A DNA stretch of 64,000 nt from Patulibacter minatonensis DSM 18081 (GTDB lineage Bacteria; Actinomycetota; Thermoleophilia; Solirubrobacterales; Solirubrobacteraceae). A program made the position numbers and the translations under genes. Each line of letters starts with the position of its first letter. Positions within the stretch are counted from its first letter, which is position 1. The stretch is from positions 5,120,171-5,184,170 of the forward strand of contig NZ_KI912613.1 in the NCBI RefSeq assembly GCF_000519325.1. The letters run 5' to 3'. Under the pieces are notes generated by a model. It did no database searches, was not told the origin of the DNA, and was given only the letters and a program-made list of their open reading frames with translations. Of this stretch, positions 18,251 to 26,415 are shown piece after piece.

Positions 18251-18487
18251 CTAGTGGTCGTCGTGGTGGTGCAGCGGCAGCGCGTTGGTCTCGCGGATCG
18301 CGTCGCGCACCCAGGCCACGAGCGTGCCGACGGTGATCAGCAGACCGACCGCGATGATCCAGTGGCTGGTGGTGACGCCGACCAGCAGGATCGTGACGCC
18401 GACGGTGAGGATCAGCGGCTGCGCGCTGTTCCCGGGGAGGTGGATCTCGTCGCCGGCGGGCGGGACGGGCTTCTCGAGCTCGCTCAT
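18251..18487 (-). CDS. Small two-helix membrane protein of the cytochrome oxidase cluster
   Basis: 78 residues: a polar N-terminus, two hydrophobic helices (PLILTVGVTILLVGV and WIIAVGLLITVGTLVAWV) and a histidine-rich tail (LHHHDDH). Small subunit-IV-like proteins of this type accompany actinobacterial aa3 oxidases. An AGGAG sequence formed by the preceding stop codon lies five bases before its ATG, so it is translated with the upstream 36-residue gene. Its tail might bind metal, which is a guess. Confidence 0.8.
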   Translation of the reverse strand: MSELEKPVPPAGDEIHLPGNSAQPLILTVGVTILLVGVTTSHWIIAVGLLITVGTLVAWVRDAIRETNALPLHHHDDH

Positions 18488-18494
18488 GGTGCTC

Positions 18495-18605
18495 CTAGGA
18501 GACGTAGATCACGGCCGCGACGAACGTCAGCAGGAACATCACGAGGATGACGATGCCGGCGATCAGCGCGTCGCGCAGGTTGCGCTTGGCGAGGTTGCGA
18601 TCCAT
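18495..18605 (-). CDS. 36-residue single-helix membrane protein in the oxidase cluster
   Basis: ATG at 18605, TAG at 18497-18495. The sequence starts MDRNLAKRNLRDAL, then a single hydrophobic helix (about residues 15-34) and a short end. It lies 21 bases after the ctaB stop, and its stop codon contributes the AGGAG of the next gene, so it is embedded in the operon. Size, basic N-terminus and position suggest a small accessory subunit of the oxidase. Automatic callers may miss it because it is so short. Confidence 0.65.
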   Translation of the reverse strand: MDRNLAKRNLRDALIAGIVILVMFLLTFVAAVIYVS

Positions 18606-18626
18606 GTGAGGGTGCTTCTTCCGGGG

Positions 18627-19544
18627 TCAGATCTTGGCGTCGAGGACCATGCCGGCGAACAGCACCGTCAGGTAGATCAACGCGTAGAGGTGGAGGGAGA
18701 GCGCGGCGGCGCGGGTGCCCTTGCGCAGCAGCACGAACGACTGGCGCATCAGCTCGACGCCGAGCACGAGCGCGAAGGCGAGGTAGATGGTCCCGAACGC
18801 TCCGGTGATGACCGGGACGACGGACACCACGACGGTGATCGCGGACCAGACCACGATCGCCTTGAAGGTGTACGAGTCGCCCTTGACGACCGGCAGCATC
18901 GGGATGCTGGCCGCCGCGTAGTCGTCCTTGATCAGCATCGACAGCGCCCAGAAGTGCGGCGCCGTCCAGGCGAAGACGATCGCGAACGGGTACAGCGAGT
19001 CGACGGCGAAGCCGCCGGTGACCGCGGCCCAGCCGACCATCGGCGGGAACGCGCCGGCGAGGCCGCCGATGACGATGTTGTTCGTCGTGCGGCGCTTGAG
19101 CCACATCGTGTAGACGCCGACGTACCAGACGAACCCGGCCAGGGCCAGGAGCGCCGCGGTGATGTTCGCCGCGAGCGCGAGCAGGAAGAACGACGCGATC
19201 GTCAACCACAGGCCGACCCAGAGGGCGACGTGGGGCTCCATGCGACCCGAGGGGATCGGACGGTCCTGCGTCCGCTCCATGAGCCGGTCGATGTCGCGGT
19301 CGTACCAGTGGTTGACGGCGCTGGCGCCGCCGGAGGCCAGCGAGCCGCCGACGACCGTCCAGAGGACGAGCCACGGCGACGGGCTGCCGGCGGCGTACAT
19401 CGCGGTGATCGTCGTCAGGAGCAGGAGGACCTGCACCTTCGGCTTCGTCAGCGCGACGAGGTCGGCCACCAGCTGACGCGAGGTGGAGGCGACGCGCACG
19501 GGCGCCGCGCCGGTCTTCGGCGGTGCCGAGACGGTGGTGGACAT
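18627..19544 (-). CDS. ctaB: Protoheme IX farnesyltransferase (heme O synthase)
   Basis: 305 residues with about eight membrane segments. It attaches farnesyl to heme B to make heme O for the aa3 oxidase. The prenyl-diphosphate motif NHWYDRDIDRLMERTQDRP is at residues 78-96, and the second conserved acidic loop is around KDDYAAASIPMLPVV. The start at 19544 is set by a strong GGAGGTGA ribosome-binding site five bases upstream; the GTG at 19553 lies inside that site and is rejected. It follows ctaD by 40 bases. Confidence 0.95.
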   Translation of the reverse strand: MSTTVSAPPKTGAAPVRVASTSRQLVADLVALTKPKVQVLLLLTTITAMYAAGSPSPWLVLWTVVGGSLASGGASAVNHWYDRDIDRLMERTQDRPIPSGRMEPHVALWVGLWLTIASFFLLALAANITAALLALAGFVWYVGVYTMWLKRRTTNNIVIGGLAGAFPPMVGWAAVTGGFAVDSLYPFAIVFAWTAPHFWALSMLIKDDYAAASIPMLPVVKGDSYTFKAIVVWSAITVVVSVVPVITGAFGTIYLAFALVLGVELMRQSFVLLRKGTRAAALSLHLYALIYLTVLFAGMVLDAKI

Positions 19545-19584
19545 GCGGGTCACCTCCCCCCGGACGTGCTGTCGGTCGTCGAGG

Positions 19585-21255
19585 TCACGCCTCGACCGGC
19601 TTGGGCTCGTTGTTCCGGCGCTCGATCTCGGCGCGGATGTCCTTCATCGGCTCGACCGAGCGTACGCGCGGGACCGCGTCGAAGTTGTTCTGCGGCGGCG
19701 GCGACTGGGTGAACCACTCGAGCGTGTTCGCCTTCCACGGGTCGGGACCCGAGACGGCGCCGTGCTTGAGGCTCCGCAGCGCGTTGTACGCGGTGATCAG
19801 GATGCCGACGCCCAGGATGAACGCGCCGATCGTGGAGATCAGGTTGTAGATCGCGAGGTTGCCGACGTCCGCGTACTCCGGGATGCGTCGCGGCATGCCG
19901 TCGAGGCCGATGGAGTGCTGCACCAGGAACGTGGTGTGGAAGCCGATCAGCATGGTCCAGAAGCTGATCTTGCCGAGCTTCTCGTCCATCATCCGGCCGG
20001 TCATCTTCGGGAACCAGTAGTAGAGGCCCGAGAAGACCGCGAACACCGCGCCGCCCATGAGGACGTAGTGGAAGTGCGCGACGACGAAGTACGTGTCGTG
20101 CAGCTGCCAGTCGACGGGGTAGATCGCGAGGATGACGCCGGTCACGCCACCGATCAGGAACGTGCCGAGGAAGCCGACCGCGAACAGGAGCGGCGTGGCG
20201 AAGATGATCGTCCCCCGCCACAGCGTGCCGATCCAGCTGAAGATCTTGATGCCCGTCGGGATCGAGATCAGCATCGAGCTCACCATGAAGAACACGAGCA
20301 CGACGCTCGGGCTCGGCGTGGTGAACATGTGGTGCGCCCACACCATCAGGCCCAGGAAGGCGATGGTGAGGGTCGAGGCCGCGATCGCCTTGTAGCCGAA
20401 GATCGGCTTGCGGGCGAAGACCGGGAGGACCTCCGAGATGATGCCGAACCCTGGCAGCACCATGATGTAGACCTCGGGGTGCCCGAAGAACCAGAACAGG
20501 TGCTGCCACAGGAGCGGGGATCCCCCCTCTGCCGGGTCGTAGAAGTTCGTGCCGAAGTGGCGGTCCGTCAGGAGCAGCGTCACGGCCGCGGCGATCGCCG
20601 GCAGGGCCAGGATCAGGAGCACGGAGTACGTCAGGATCGTCCACGCGAACAGCGGCAGGCGGCTCCAGGTCATGCCCGGTGCCCGCAGGTTCGCGATCGT
20701 CACGTAGAAGTTCACCGAGCCGACGAGCGAGCCGATGCCCGTCAGGTGGACGAGGAAGATCCAGGAGTCCACGCCGCCGTTGGGCAGGTAGTCCTTCGAC
20801 GCCAACGGGACGTAGCACGTCCAGCCGCACTCCGGCGGGTTGAAGAAGATGGACGCGTAGAAGACGAGTCCGCCGGCGGCGAGCATCCAGAACGACAGGG
20901 CGTTCAGCTTCGGGAACGCCATGTCCCGGGCGCCGATCATCAGCGGCACGAAGTAGTTGCCGAATCCGGCCATCACCGGGACGACGAACAGGAAGATCAT
21001 CGTCGTCCCGTGCATCGTGATCAGCTGGTTGTACGTCTTGAAGTCCAGGAGCGTGTTGTCCGGGACCGCCAGCTGGAGACGGATGAGGAGGGCCTCGACC
21101 CCACCGACGCCGAAGAAGGCGAAGGTGAGGACCAAGTACATGATCCCGATCTTCTTGTGATCGGTGGTGGTGACCCAGTCGACCCAGCCCGTGACGGGCT
21201 TCTCGACCTTGTGGGCGACGACCTGAGGGATCGGCGTGGCGGTGACGGTGGCCAT
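19585..21255 (-). CDS. ctaD: Cytochrome c oxidase subunit I (aa3 type)
   Basis: 556 residues, twelve or more membrane segments. Heme and copper ligands are visible: ITMHGTTM (heme a), WFFGHPEVYIMVLPGFG (CuB histidine, the Tyr cross-link partner and the GHPEV glutamate of the A1 type), WAHHMFT, and HDTYFVVAHFHYV. The D-channel GARDMAFPKLNALSFW is present. A Cys-containing loop (PPECGWTCYVPL) matches actinobacterial oxidases. It reduces oxygen to water and pumps protons in the plasma membrane. GAGGAAG precedes the ATG; ctaC lies 26 bases upstream. No subunit III gene is present in the window. Confidence 0.98.
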   Translation of the reverse strand: MATVTATPIPQVVAHKVEKPVTGWVDWVTTTDHKKIGIMYLVLTFAFFGVGGVEALLIRLQLAVPDNTLLDFKTYNQLITMHGTTMIFLFVVPVMAGFGNYFVPLMIGARDMAFPKLNALSFWMLAAGGLVFYASIFFNPPECGWTCYVPLASKDYLPNGGVDSWIFLVHLTGIGSLVGSVNFYVTIANLRAPGMTWSRLPLFAWTILTYSVLLILALPAIAAAVTLLLTDRHFGTNFYDPAEGGSPLLWQHLFWFFGHPEVYIMVLPGFGIISEVLPVFARKPIFGYKAIAASTLTIAFLGLMVWAHHMFTTPSPSVVLVFFMVSSMLISIPTGIKIFSWIGTLWRGTIIFATPLLFAVGFLGTFLIGGVTGVILAIYPVDWQLHDTYFVVAHFHYVLMGGAVFAVFSGLYYWFPKMTGRMMDEKLGKISFWTMLIGFHTTFLVQHSIGLDGMPRRIPEYADVGNLAIYNLISTIGAFILGVGILITAYNALRSLKHGAVSGPDPWKANTLEWFTQSPPPQNNFDAVPRVRSVEPMKDIRAEIERRNNEPKPVEA

Positions 21256-21281
21256 GGGAAGTCTTCCTCGTTACCGGGCGG

Positions 21282-22316
21282 CTAGCGCTGTGCGCCGGAG
21301 GGCGCCGCGGAATCGGTGGGCTCGGTCGCGTCGTCCACGGCGGCCGCGGCAGCGGCCTCCGCCTTGTCGGACGCGGCCTGCTTGGCGCGGAACTCGACCG
21401 CGGCCTCGTGGGCGGCGATCAGGTCGGCCTTCTGACGGTCGAGCCACTCCTGGAACTTGGCCGGGGTGACGGCGCGGACCTGGGCGGTCATGTTCGCGTG
21501 GTTGCGGCCGCAGAGCTCGGCGCAGTTGCCGGTGAAGACCCGGCCGTTCTCGCGCTCGTCGTCGTTGCGGAGGGCCTTCGCCGGCACCTTGAACCACGTG
21601 TGGTTCGTGTACCCGGGGAGCGCGTCGGCCTTGCCGCCGAGCTTCGGGATCCACCAGGCGTGACCGACGTCGGACGACCGGATGTCGAGCGTGACGGTGG
21701 TGCCGGTGGGGACGACCATCTCCTCGTACGCCTGGACGTTGTTCTGCCGGTCGGCGTCCTTGTCCGGGTACGTGAAGCGCCAGGCGTACTGCTGCCCGTT
21801 GACGTCGATGTTCAGGGACTTGCCGTTCGGGGGCAGGAGGTCCTTGTCCTTCGCCGTCTGGTACCCGGCGAGGTCGAAGCCGTCCTTGTCGGAGTTGTCC
21901 GGGTTCCGGATGCCCGGGAGCATCAGGAACGTGACGATGCCGAGGATCAGGACGATCCCGGCGGCGCCGGCGGTCCAGCCGATCTCGAGCCGCGTGTTGC
22001 CGTGCAGCTGCTCGGCGACGGCGCCCGGGCGCGCCCGGAACTTGACCATCGCGTACACCAGCGCACCGAAGACGGCGACGAAGATGATCACGCCGACGAC
22101 GAACACGACGGCATAGAGGGTGTGGATGCGGTCCGCGTTCGGGGAGCCGCCCTTTTGCGGCGCCCAGAACGAGGCTGAGGCTGGTCCGGCGGTGACGAGC
22201 GTCAGGCCGATCGCGAGGGCGATGGCGGACGTCGCAGCGCGCCAGGAAGCCCTTGTGAGGTGAGGGATCCGGTTCAAGCGTCGCAAAGCGCGCTCGATTC
22301 TAGTGTTCGGCAGCAC
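21282..22316 (-). CDS. ctaC: Cytochrome c oxidase subunit II
   Basis: About 344 residues from a GTG at 22316. A signal peptide ends near TAGPASAS, followed by two membrane helices and a cupredoxin domain outside the membrane. The dinuclear CuA site CAELCGRNHANM gives Cys265, Cys269, His273 and Met276, with the earlier His in VGHAWWIP. The C-terminus has an extra alanine/glutamate-rich tail. The start is uncertain: TTG codons at 22286 and 22277 also give a good signal peptide, and a TAGAAT hexamer at 22302-22297 lies between these options. It is first in the ctaC-ctaD-ctaB cluster. Confidence 0.93.
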   Translation of the reverse strand: MLPNTRIERALRRLNRIPHLTRASWRAATSAIALAIGLTLVTAGPASASFWAPQKGGSPNADRIHTLYAVVFVVGVIIFVAVFGALVYAMVKFRARPGAVAEQLHGNTRLEIGWTAGAAGIVLILGIVTFLMLPGIRNPDNSDKDGFDLAGYQTAKDKDLLPPNGKSLNIDVNGQQYAWRFTYPDKDADRQNNVQAYEEMVVPTGTTVTLDIRSSDVGHAWWIPKLGGKADALPGYTNHTWFKVPAKALRNDDERENGRVFTGNCAELCGRNHANMTAQVRAVTPAKFQEWLDRQKADLIAAHEAAVEFRAKQAASDKAEAAAAAAVDDATEPTDSAAPSGAQR

Positions 22317-22402
22317 GGGAAGGAACCACCCTCCGACGTCGGACCGCGAACCCCCGTGGGAACGGGGGATCCGGGCGCGTCGCGGGGAGCGCGAGCGCGC
22401 CG

Positions 22403-23224
22403 TCATCGTCCCGCGTACGTCGGCTGCTCCTTCTTCATGAACGCCGTGACGGCGGCCGCGAAGTCCTCCGACTCCCCCAGGAGGCCCTGCTCGCGGGCCT
22501 CGATCTCGAGGACCTCCTCGAGGCTCCGGAGCACCTGCGCGTTGATCGCGCGCTTCGCCGCCGCGTTGGCGAGCGTCGGCCCCGCGGCGAGCGCCCGGAC
22601 CTCGGCCTCGACGGTCTCGCGGAAGCCCTCGGTCGGCGCCTTCCGGTTCACGAGGCCGATGCTCACGGCCTCGTCCGCCTCGACGACGCGGCCCTCGAGC
22701 ATGATCGCCGCGGCACGGGTCCATCCCAGGCGCGCGAGCAGGAAGATCGACGCGCCGCCGTCGGGACCCAGGCCGATCTTCGTGAACGCGTGGTTGAGCT
22801 TCGCGCGCTCGCTGACGGTCACGAGGTCGCAGGCGAGCGCGCAGCTCATCCCGATGCCGGCCGCGGTCCCGTCGACGCCCGCGAGCACCGGCTTCCGGAG
22901 CCGGCGGATCTCGCGCATGATCGGGTGGTACCGGAGCTGCAGCACGGCCTCGAGGTCCGGGCGGCCACCGGGGCGGGTCGGCATCCCGCCGTCGGAGACG
23001 GAGCCGAGGTCCGCGCCGGCCGAGAACGCACGCCCCGCGCCCGTGATGAGCACCGCGCGGACGTCGTCCTCCCCGCACGCCCGGAGCGCGGCGAGGAGGT
23101 CGTGCCCGATCTGGCCGTCCCACGCGTTCAGCACCGCCGGCCGGTTCATCTCGACGATGGCCGCCGGACCGTCGCGCAGGAGATTGACGGTGTCGTACTC
23201 GTGGACCGGCTCGAAGGCGCTCAT
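22403..23224 (-). CDS. Enoyl-CoA hydratase/isomerase (crotonase) family protein
   Basis: 273 residues from the ATG at 23224. The two oxyanion-hole segments are visible (GAGRAFSAGADL and DGTAAGIGMSCALACD). The active-site stretch reads FTKIGLGPDGGAS, in which the position often occupied by glutamate in true hydratases carries Asp; this resembles PaaG-like isomerases. It probably acts on an enoyl-CoA in fatty-acid or aromatic-acid breakdown. The start at 23248 adds eight residues and is less likely. No pathway partners lie nearby. Confidence 0.88.
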   Translation of the reverse strand: MSAFEPVHEYDTVNLLRDGPAAIVEMNRPAVLNAWDGQIGHDLLAALRACGEDDVRAVLITGAGRAFSAGADLGSVSDGGMPTRPGGRPDLEAVLQLRYHPIMREIRRLRKPVLAGVDGTAAGIGMSCALACDLVTVSERAKLNHAFTKIGLGPDGGASIFLLARLGWTRAAAIMLEGRVVEADEAVSIGLVNRKAPTEGFRETVEAEVRALAAGPTLANAAAKRAINAQVLRSLEEVLEIEAREQGLLGESEDFAAAVTAFMKKEQPTYAGR

Positions 23225-23341
23225 AGGCCGCAGGATGACACAGCGCACACGACGGACTGGCTGCGCAGCCAGTCGGGCCGACCACCCGCCGGCGAAGACC
23301 GGGAGCCGATGGCCCCCGTCCCCCCGCTAGGGTCCGCGATC

Positions 23342-24280
23342 GTGACGTCCAGGAACCTGATCCGGGCGGCCGCGTGGGCGGCCGTCGGCCTCGGCGTCGC
23401 TGCGCCACTGGCCCGCAAGCGCCTGCGCCTGAAGCCGGCGGTGGTGCTCGCCACCGCCGCGTCGGCCCCGGTCGCGGTGACGTTCCTCGTCCCGCGCTCG
23501 AAGGCCCGCGACGTCGTCGTCTGCAGCCTGCAGATGTGGGCGTACTTCGCCGCGTACGAGATGCCCGCGGACGACCCGGAGCGCCTCCGCAGCCGCGTCC
23601 GCGTCGACTACCCGGTGCGGACCGACATGGTGATCGGCGCCGGGCGCATCCCGACCGTCCGCCTCCAGCAGGCGCTGCACCGCGACTCCGGCTTCCAGTG
23701 GTGGGAGAAGGTCCTCTGCTGGAGCCACTGGGTCTGGTTCTTCGTCCCGCACTCGACCGCGCTCTACGTGATGTTCCGGCACCCGGAGCAGTTCCCGCGC
23801 GCGGCGACCCGCATCTACGGCACCTTCGACCTCGGCGCGGTCGTCTACTGGGCCGTGCCGACGGCGCCGCCGTGGTTCGCCGCCGAGGCCGGCCGTATCG
23901 ACTTCGGCCCCGACGGCCGCCCGCTCCGCCGGCTGATGCGCGAGTACGGCGAGGAGCTCTTCGGGGACCACTGGCCGCAGCTCTACGACGCGCTCGGCGG
24001 CAACCCGCTCGCGGCGATGCCGTCCCTGCACTTCGGGACGTCGGTGGCGTCGGCGCAGGTGCTGCGGGACACGGGCCCGATCGCCGGCGCCATCGGCTGG
24101 GCCTACGCCTCGACGCTCGGGTTCGCGCTCATCTATCTGGGCGAGCACTACGTCACGGACCTGGTGGCCGGCGGGTCGCTGGCCGAGGGCGTCCGTCGCG
24201 CGACCCCCCGGGCGGCCGGGCCGCTGAAGCGCGCGGGCGACTGGGTCGGGCACTGGGCCGGGCGCGCGCGGCGCGCCTGA
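23342..24280 (+). CDS. PAP2/AUR1-type membrane phosphatase or phosphotransferase
   Basis: 312 residues from a GTG at 23342, eight bases after a TAGGGT hexamer (leaderless-like). Multiple membrane segments; the PAP2 motifs read PSLHFGTSVA and YLGEHYVTDLVAGG, giving the histidine and His-Asp pair of the acid-phosphatase fold. The PSLH form (instead of PSGH) is typical of the AUR1/inositol-phosphoceramide-synthase-like branch, which transfers phospho-headgroups between lipids. The N-terminal KxxxxxxRP motif is not obvious. It is divergent from the crotonase gene and upstream of trxB. Confidence 0.85.
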   Translation: MTSRNLIRAAAWAAVGLGVAAPLARKRLRLKPAVVLATAASAPVAVTFLVPRSKARDVVVCSLQMWAYFAAYEMPADDPERLRSRVRVDYPVRTDMVIGAGRIPTVRLQQALHRDSGFQWWEKVLCWSHWVWFFVPHSTALYVMFRHPEQFPRAATRIYGTFDLGAVVYWAVPTAPPWFAAEAGRIDFGPDGRPLRRLMREYGEELFGDHWPQLYDALGGNPLAAMPSLHFGTSVASAQVLRDTGPIAGAIGWAYASTLGFALIYLGEHYVTDLVAGGSLAEGVRRATPRAAGPLKRAGDWVGHWAGRARRA

Positions 24281-24311
24281 GCTCCCCCGCGACGGCCCCT
24301 GGTGCTGCGGC

Positions 24312-24329
24312 ACTTCATTTTGTAAAGTG
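24312..24329 (+). promoter_or_regulatory. AT-rich TTTTGTAAAG motif upstream of trxB
   Basis: TTTTGTAAAG (24318-24327) stands out in GC-rich surroundings, 60 bases before the trxB ATG. Twelve of 14 bases match the sequence in front of the rhodanese-ThiF gene (TTCATTTTGTAAAG here, TACACTTTGTAAAG there), in the same orientation relative to the gene. AAAG with the upstream TTTT makes a short inverted repeat around GT. A shared regulator or promoter class is inferred. Confidence 0.5.
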
Positions 24330-24386
24330 AGTGAAGACGGTGGGTCGCGACCGCGCCCCGCCCGACGACCGAGAAGGAACCCTTCG

Positions 24387-25364
24387 ATGCCGGATCCCGA
24401 GAACGTCATCATCATCGGCAGCGGCCCCGCCGGCTACACGGCCGCGCTCTACACCGCGCGCGCCGAGCTCGAGCCCCTCGTGATCGAGGGCTGGAACTGG
24501 GGCGGCCTGCTCCAGCAGACCACCGACGTCGAGAACTTCCCGGGGTACCCGAAGGGGATCCTGGGGCCGGACATGATGCAGGACCTGCGCGACCAGGCCG
24601 AGCGCTTCGGCGCGCGCCTGAAGACCGAGCAGGTCACCAAGGTCGAGCTCTCCGACGAGCCCGGTGGACTGCACTCCGTCTGGGTCGACGACACCGAGTA
24701 CCGGACCCGCGCCGTGATCGTCTCCACCGGCGCGGAGCACCGCAAGCTCGGCGTCGAGGGCGAGGACGAGCTCTCCGGTCGCGGCGTCTCCTACTGCGCC
24801 ACGTGCGACGCGGCGTTCTTCAAGGACCACGACACCCTCATCGTCGGCGGCGGCGACTCCGCGATGGAGGAGGCCATCTTCCTCGCGAAGTTCGGTCGCT
24901 CCGTCACGATCGTGCACCGCCGCGACGAGTTCCGGGCGTCGGCGATCATGGTCGAGCGCGCCAAGGCCGTCGAGAACATCACCTTCAAGACGCCGTACGT
25001 CGTCGAGCGCTTCGAGGCGGCCGCCGGCGACGGCCTGAAGCCCCTGTCGACCGTGGTCCTGAAGCACAGCGAGTCCGGCGAGACGGAGACCCTCGAGATC
25101 ACCGGGGCCTTCATCGCGGTCGGCCACGACCCGCAGAGCGAGCTCGTCCAGGGCCAGCTGACCACCGACGACGAGGGCTACGTCGTCGTCGAGGGCGTCA
25201 CCACCGAGACGTCGAAGCCCGGCGTCTTCGCGGCCGGCGACCTCGTCGACCCGTCCTACCGCCAGGCGATCACGGCCGCCGGCTCGGGCTGCAAGGCCGC
25301 GCTGGACGCCGAGCGGTACCTCCGCGACGTGCCGGTCCTCGCGGACGACGTCGCCGCCGTCTGA
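24387..25364 (+). CDS. trxB: Thioredoxin reductase
   Basis: 325 residues, the low-molecular-weight bacterial type. FAD-binding IIIGSGPAGYTAAL (8-21), the redox pair Cys137-x-x-Cys140 in SYCATCDAAFFKD, the NADPH-binding VGGGDSAMEEAIFLAKF and the C-terminal FAD segment PGVFAAGDLVD are all present. It passes NADPH electrons to thioredoxin. AAGGA lies nine bases before the ATG at 24387. No thioredoxin gene is next to it. A hairpin at 25375-25406 ends the unit. Confidence 0.97.
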   Translation: MPDPENVIIIGSGPAGYTAALYTARAELEPLVIEGWNWGGLLQQTTDVENFPGYPKGILGPDMMQDLRDQAERFGARLKTEQVTKVELSDEPGGLHSVWVDDTEYRTRAVIVSTGAEHRKLGVEGEDELSGRGVSYCATCDAAFFKDHDTLIVGGGDSAMEEAIFLAKFGRSVTIVHRRDEFRASAIMVERAKAVENITFKTPYVVERFEAAAGDGLKPLSTVVLKHSESGETETLEITGAFIAVGHDPQSELVQGQLTTDDEGYVVVEGVTTETSKPGVFAAGDLVDPSYRQAITAAGSGCKAALDAERYLRDVPVLADDVAAV

Positions 25365-25374
25365 CCTCCCGCCG

Positions 25375-25406
25375 GGTCCGGCGCACCCCGCCGGGGGCGC
25401 CGGACC
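25375..25406 (+). terminator. Hairpin terminator after trxB
   Basis: Arms GGTCCGGCGC and GCGCCGGACC (10 bp), continued inside by CCCC/GGGG after a bulged A, around a GCC loop. It starts 11 bases after the trxB stop. There is no T-tract. Confidence 0.65.
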
Positions 25407-25419
25407 GGTGCGGGGCCGC

Positions 25420-25437
25420 GTGCAGGATTTCCTGCAC
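25420..25437. repeat. Operator-like palindrome GTGCAGGA-TT-TCCTGCAC
   Basis: A perfect 8+2+8 inverted repeat in the gap between trxB and the 54-residue gene. Outer bases CCGGTGC (25405) and GCACCGG (25434) also pair, so in RNA it could form a second hairpin behind trxB. With an AT centre it equally resembles a dimeric regulator site. Confidence 0.5.
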
Positions 25438-25617
25438 CGGCGACGAAGTCCGTCGTCAGCCGACGCCCCGAGCCCCGTCGACCGTCTCCCACGGCGATCG
25501 CGACGTCCGTCCACGTTCCGGGCGGTCGCTGCGACCGTCGCGCGGACCGGCCGACGACCCGGAGGACGACGAGTCGGCGCAACCGATCGCCGACTCCGGT
25601 GTTCCTGGAGGTAGACC

Positions 25618-25782
25618 ATGACGGACCAGCACACGTACAGCTTCCCCAAGGTGTCCCCCGCCGACCCGCACGAGCTGCGGGAGAGCCTCCGCGCCGTCCG
25701 GCGACGGGCGTCGGACGCCGCGGCCACGACCCGGCGCGAGGCCGAGGCCCGCGCCCAGGACTCCGGGGACACCCGGCACTAG
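25618..25782 (+). CDS. 54-residue basic hypothetical protein
   Basis: A short gene with a near-perfect GGAGGT ribosome-binding site five bases before its ATG (25607-25612). The product (begins MTDQHTYSFPKV) has a proline-containing N-terminus and then an Arg/Ala/Glu-rich amphipathic helix (about residues 19-48). I know no family. The strong ribosome-binding site in a genome where many genes lack one argues for real expression. It stands alone between trxB and the convergent CBS-domain gene. Confidence 0.65.
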   Translation: MTDQHTYSFPKVSPADPHELRESLRAVRRRASDAAATTRREAEARAQDSGDTRH

Positions 25783-25811
25783 CCGGTCGGGGCGTCCCGC
25801 CCCGACCCCGG

Positions 25812-26270
25812 TCAGGCGATCCCGACCACGCCGCTCGGCGCGTTCCCGCCGCCGGCGGCCCGGCGCTCGTCGAGCAGCCCGCGCTCGCCGGCCCACGACC
25901 GTGCGATGTCGCGCACCGAGAGCACGCCGACGACGTCGGGGCCCTGCATCACGACGAGGTGGCGGAACCCGCCGTCGACCATGGCGGCCGCGGCCTCGTC
26001 GAGCGACCACGTCGGCTCGGCGTACACGACCGACGTCGTCGTGTGCTCCGCGACCGCCACGGCGGCCAGGTCGTCGCCCGCGGCGACCGCGCGGAGGACG
26101 TCGCGCTCGGTGAGGATGCCCGGGCCCGCGCCCTCGGGGTCCATGACGATCGCGGCACCGACGTTGCGGCCGGCCATCAGCCGGGCCGCCTGGGCCAGCG
26201 TGTGCCCGGGCCCGACCTCGACCACCAGGGGACTCATCGCGTCGCGAACCAGCATCTCCAAGACCTCCAT
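25812..26270 (-). CDS. Protein with two CBS domains
   Basis: 152 residues from the ATG at 26270. Two tandem CBS motifs make up the whole protein: residues about 1-65 (RDAMSPLVVEVGPG, then GILTERDVLRAVA) and about 75-135 (WSLDEAAAAMVDGGFRHLVVM, then GVLSVRDIARSW). Such pairs bind adenine nucleotides such as AMP, ATP or NAD and act as energy sensors. The C-terminus is a glycine-rich tail. Its promoter region is shared with the divergent AraC-type gene and holds an inverted repeat. Confidence 0.88.
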   Translation of the reverse strand: MEVLEMLVRDAMSPLVVEVGPGHTLAQAARLMAGRNVGAAIVMDPEGAGPGILTERDVLRAVAAGDDLAAVAVAEHTTTSVVYAEPTWSLDEAAAAMVDGGFRHLVVMQGPDVVGVLSVRDIARSWAGERGLLDERRAAGGGNAPSGVVGIA

Positions 26271-26290
26271 CGTGTGACGATCAACACCAA

Positions 26291-26314
26291 TGCTCGTGCA
26301 CATCGGCACAAGCA
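26291..26314. promoter_or_regulatory. Inverted repeat in the CBS / AraC divergent promoter region
   Basis: TGCTCGTGC and GCACAAGCA (one mismatch) around a 6-base spacer ACATCG, 20 bases from the CBS gene start and about 100 bases before the regulator start. Position and symmetry suit an operator for the neighbouring regulator or another dimeric protein. Confidence 0.45.
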
Positions 26315-26415
26315 CGTCGAGTGTACTCCACCCCGATCCGAGCGTCTACGCGCCGGTTCGCGAACTTCCCGCCCGATCGAGTGATCCCGGATCGGCGGTG
26401 ATCCGTATCCCTGGT

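Noticed and set aside
19545-19553. GTG start for ctaB at 19553
   Set aside because: The GTG lies inside the GGAGGTGA ribosome-binding site that serves the ATG at 19544.
26290-26415. Longer AraC-type protein starting at 26290
   Set aside because: The ATG abuts the inverted repeat and sits 19 bases from the divergent start. The extra 42 residues resemble no domain.
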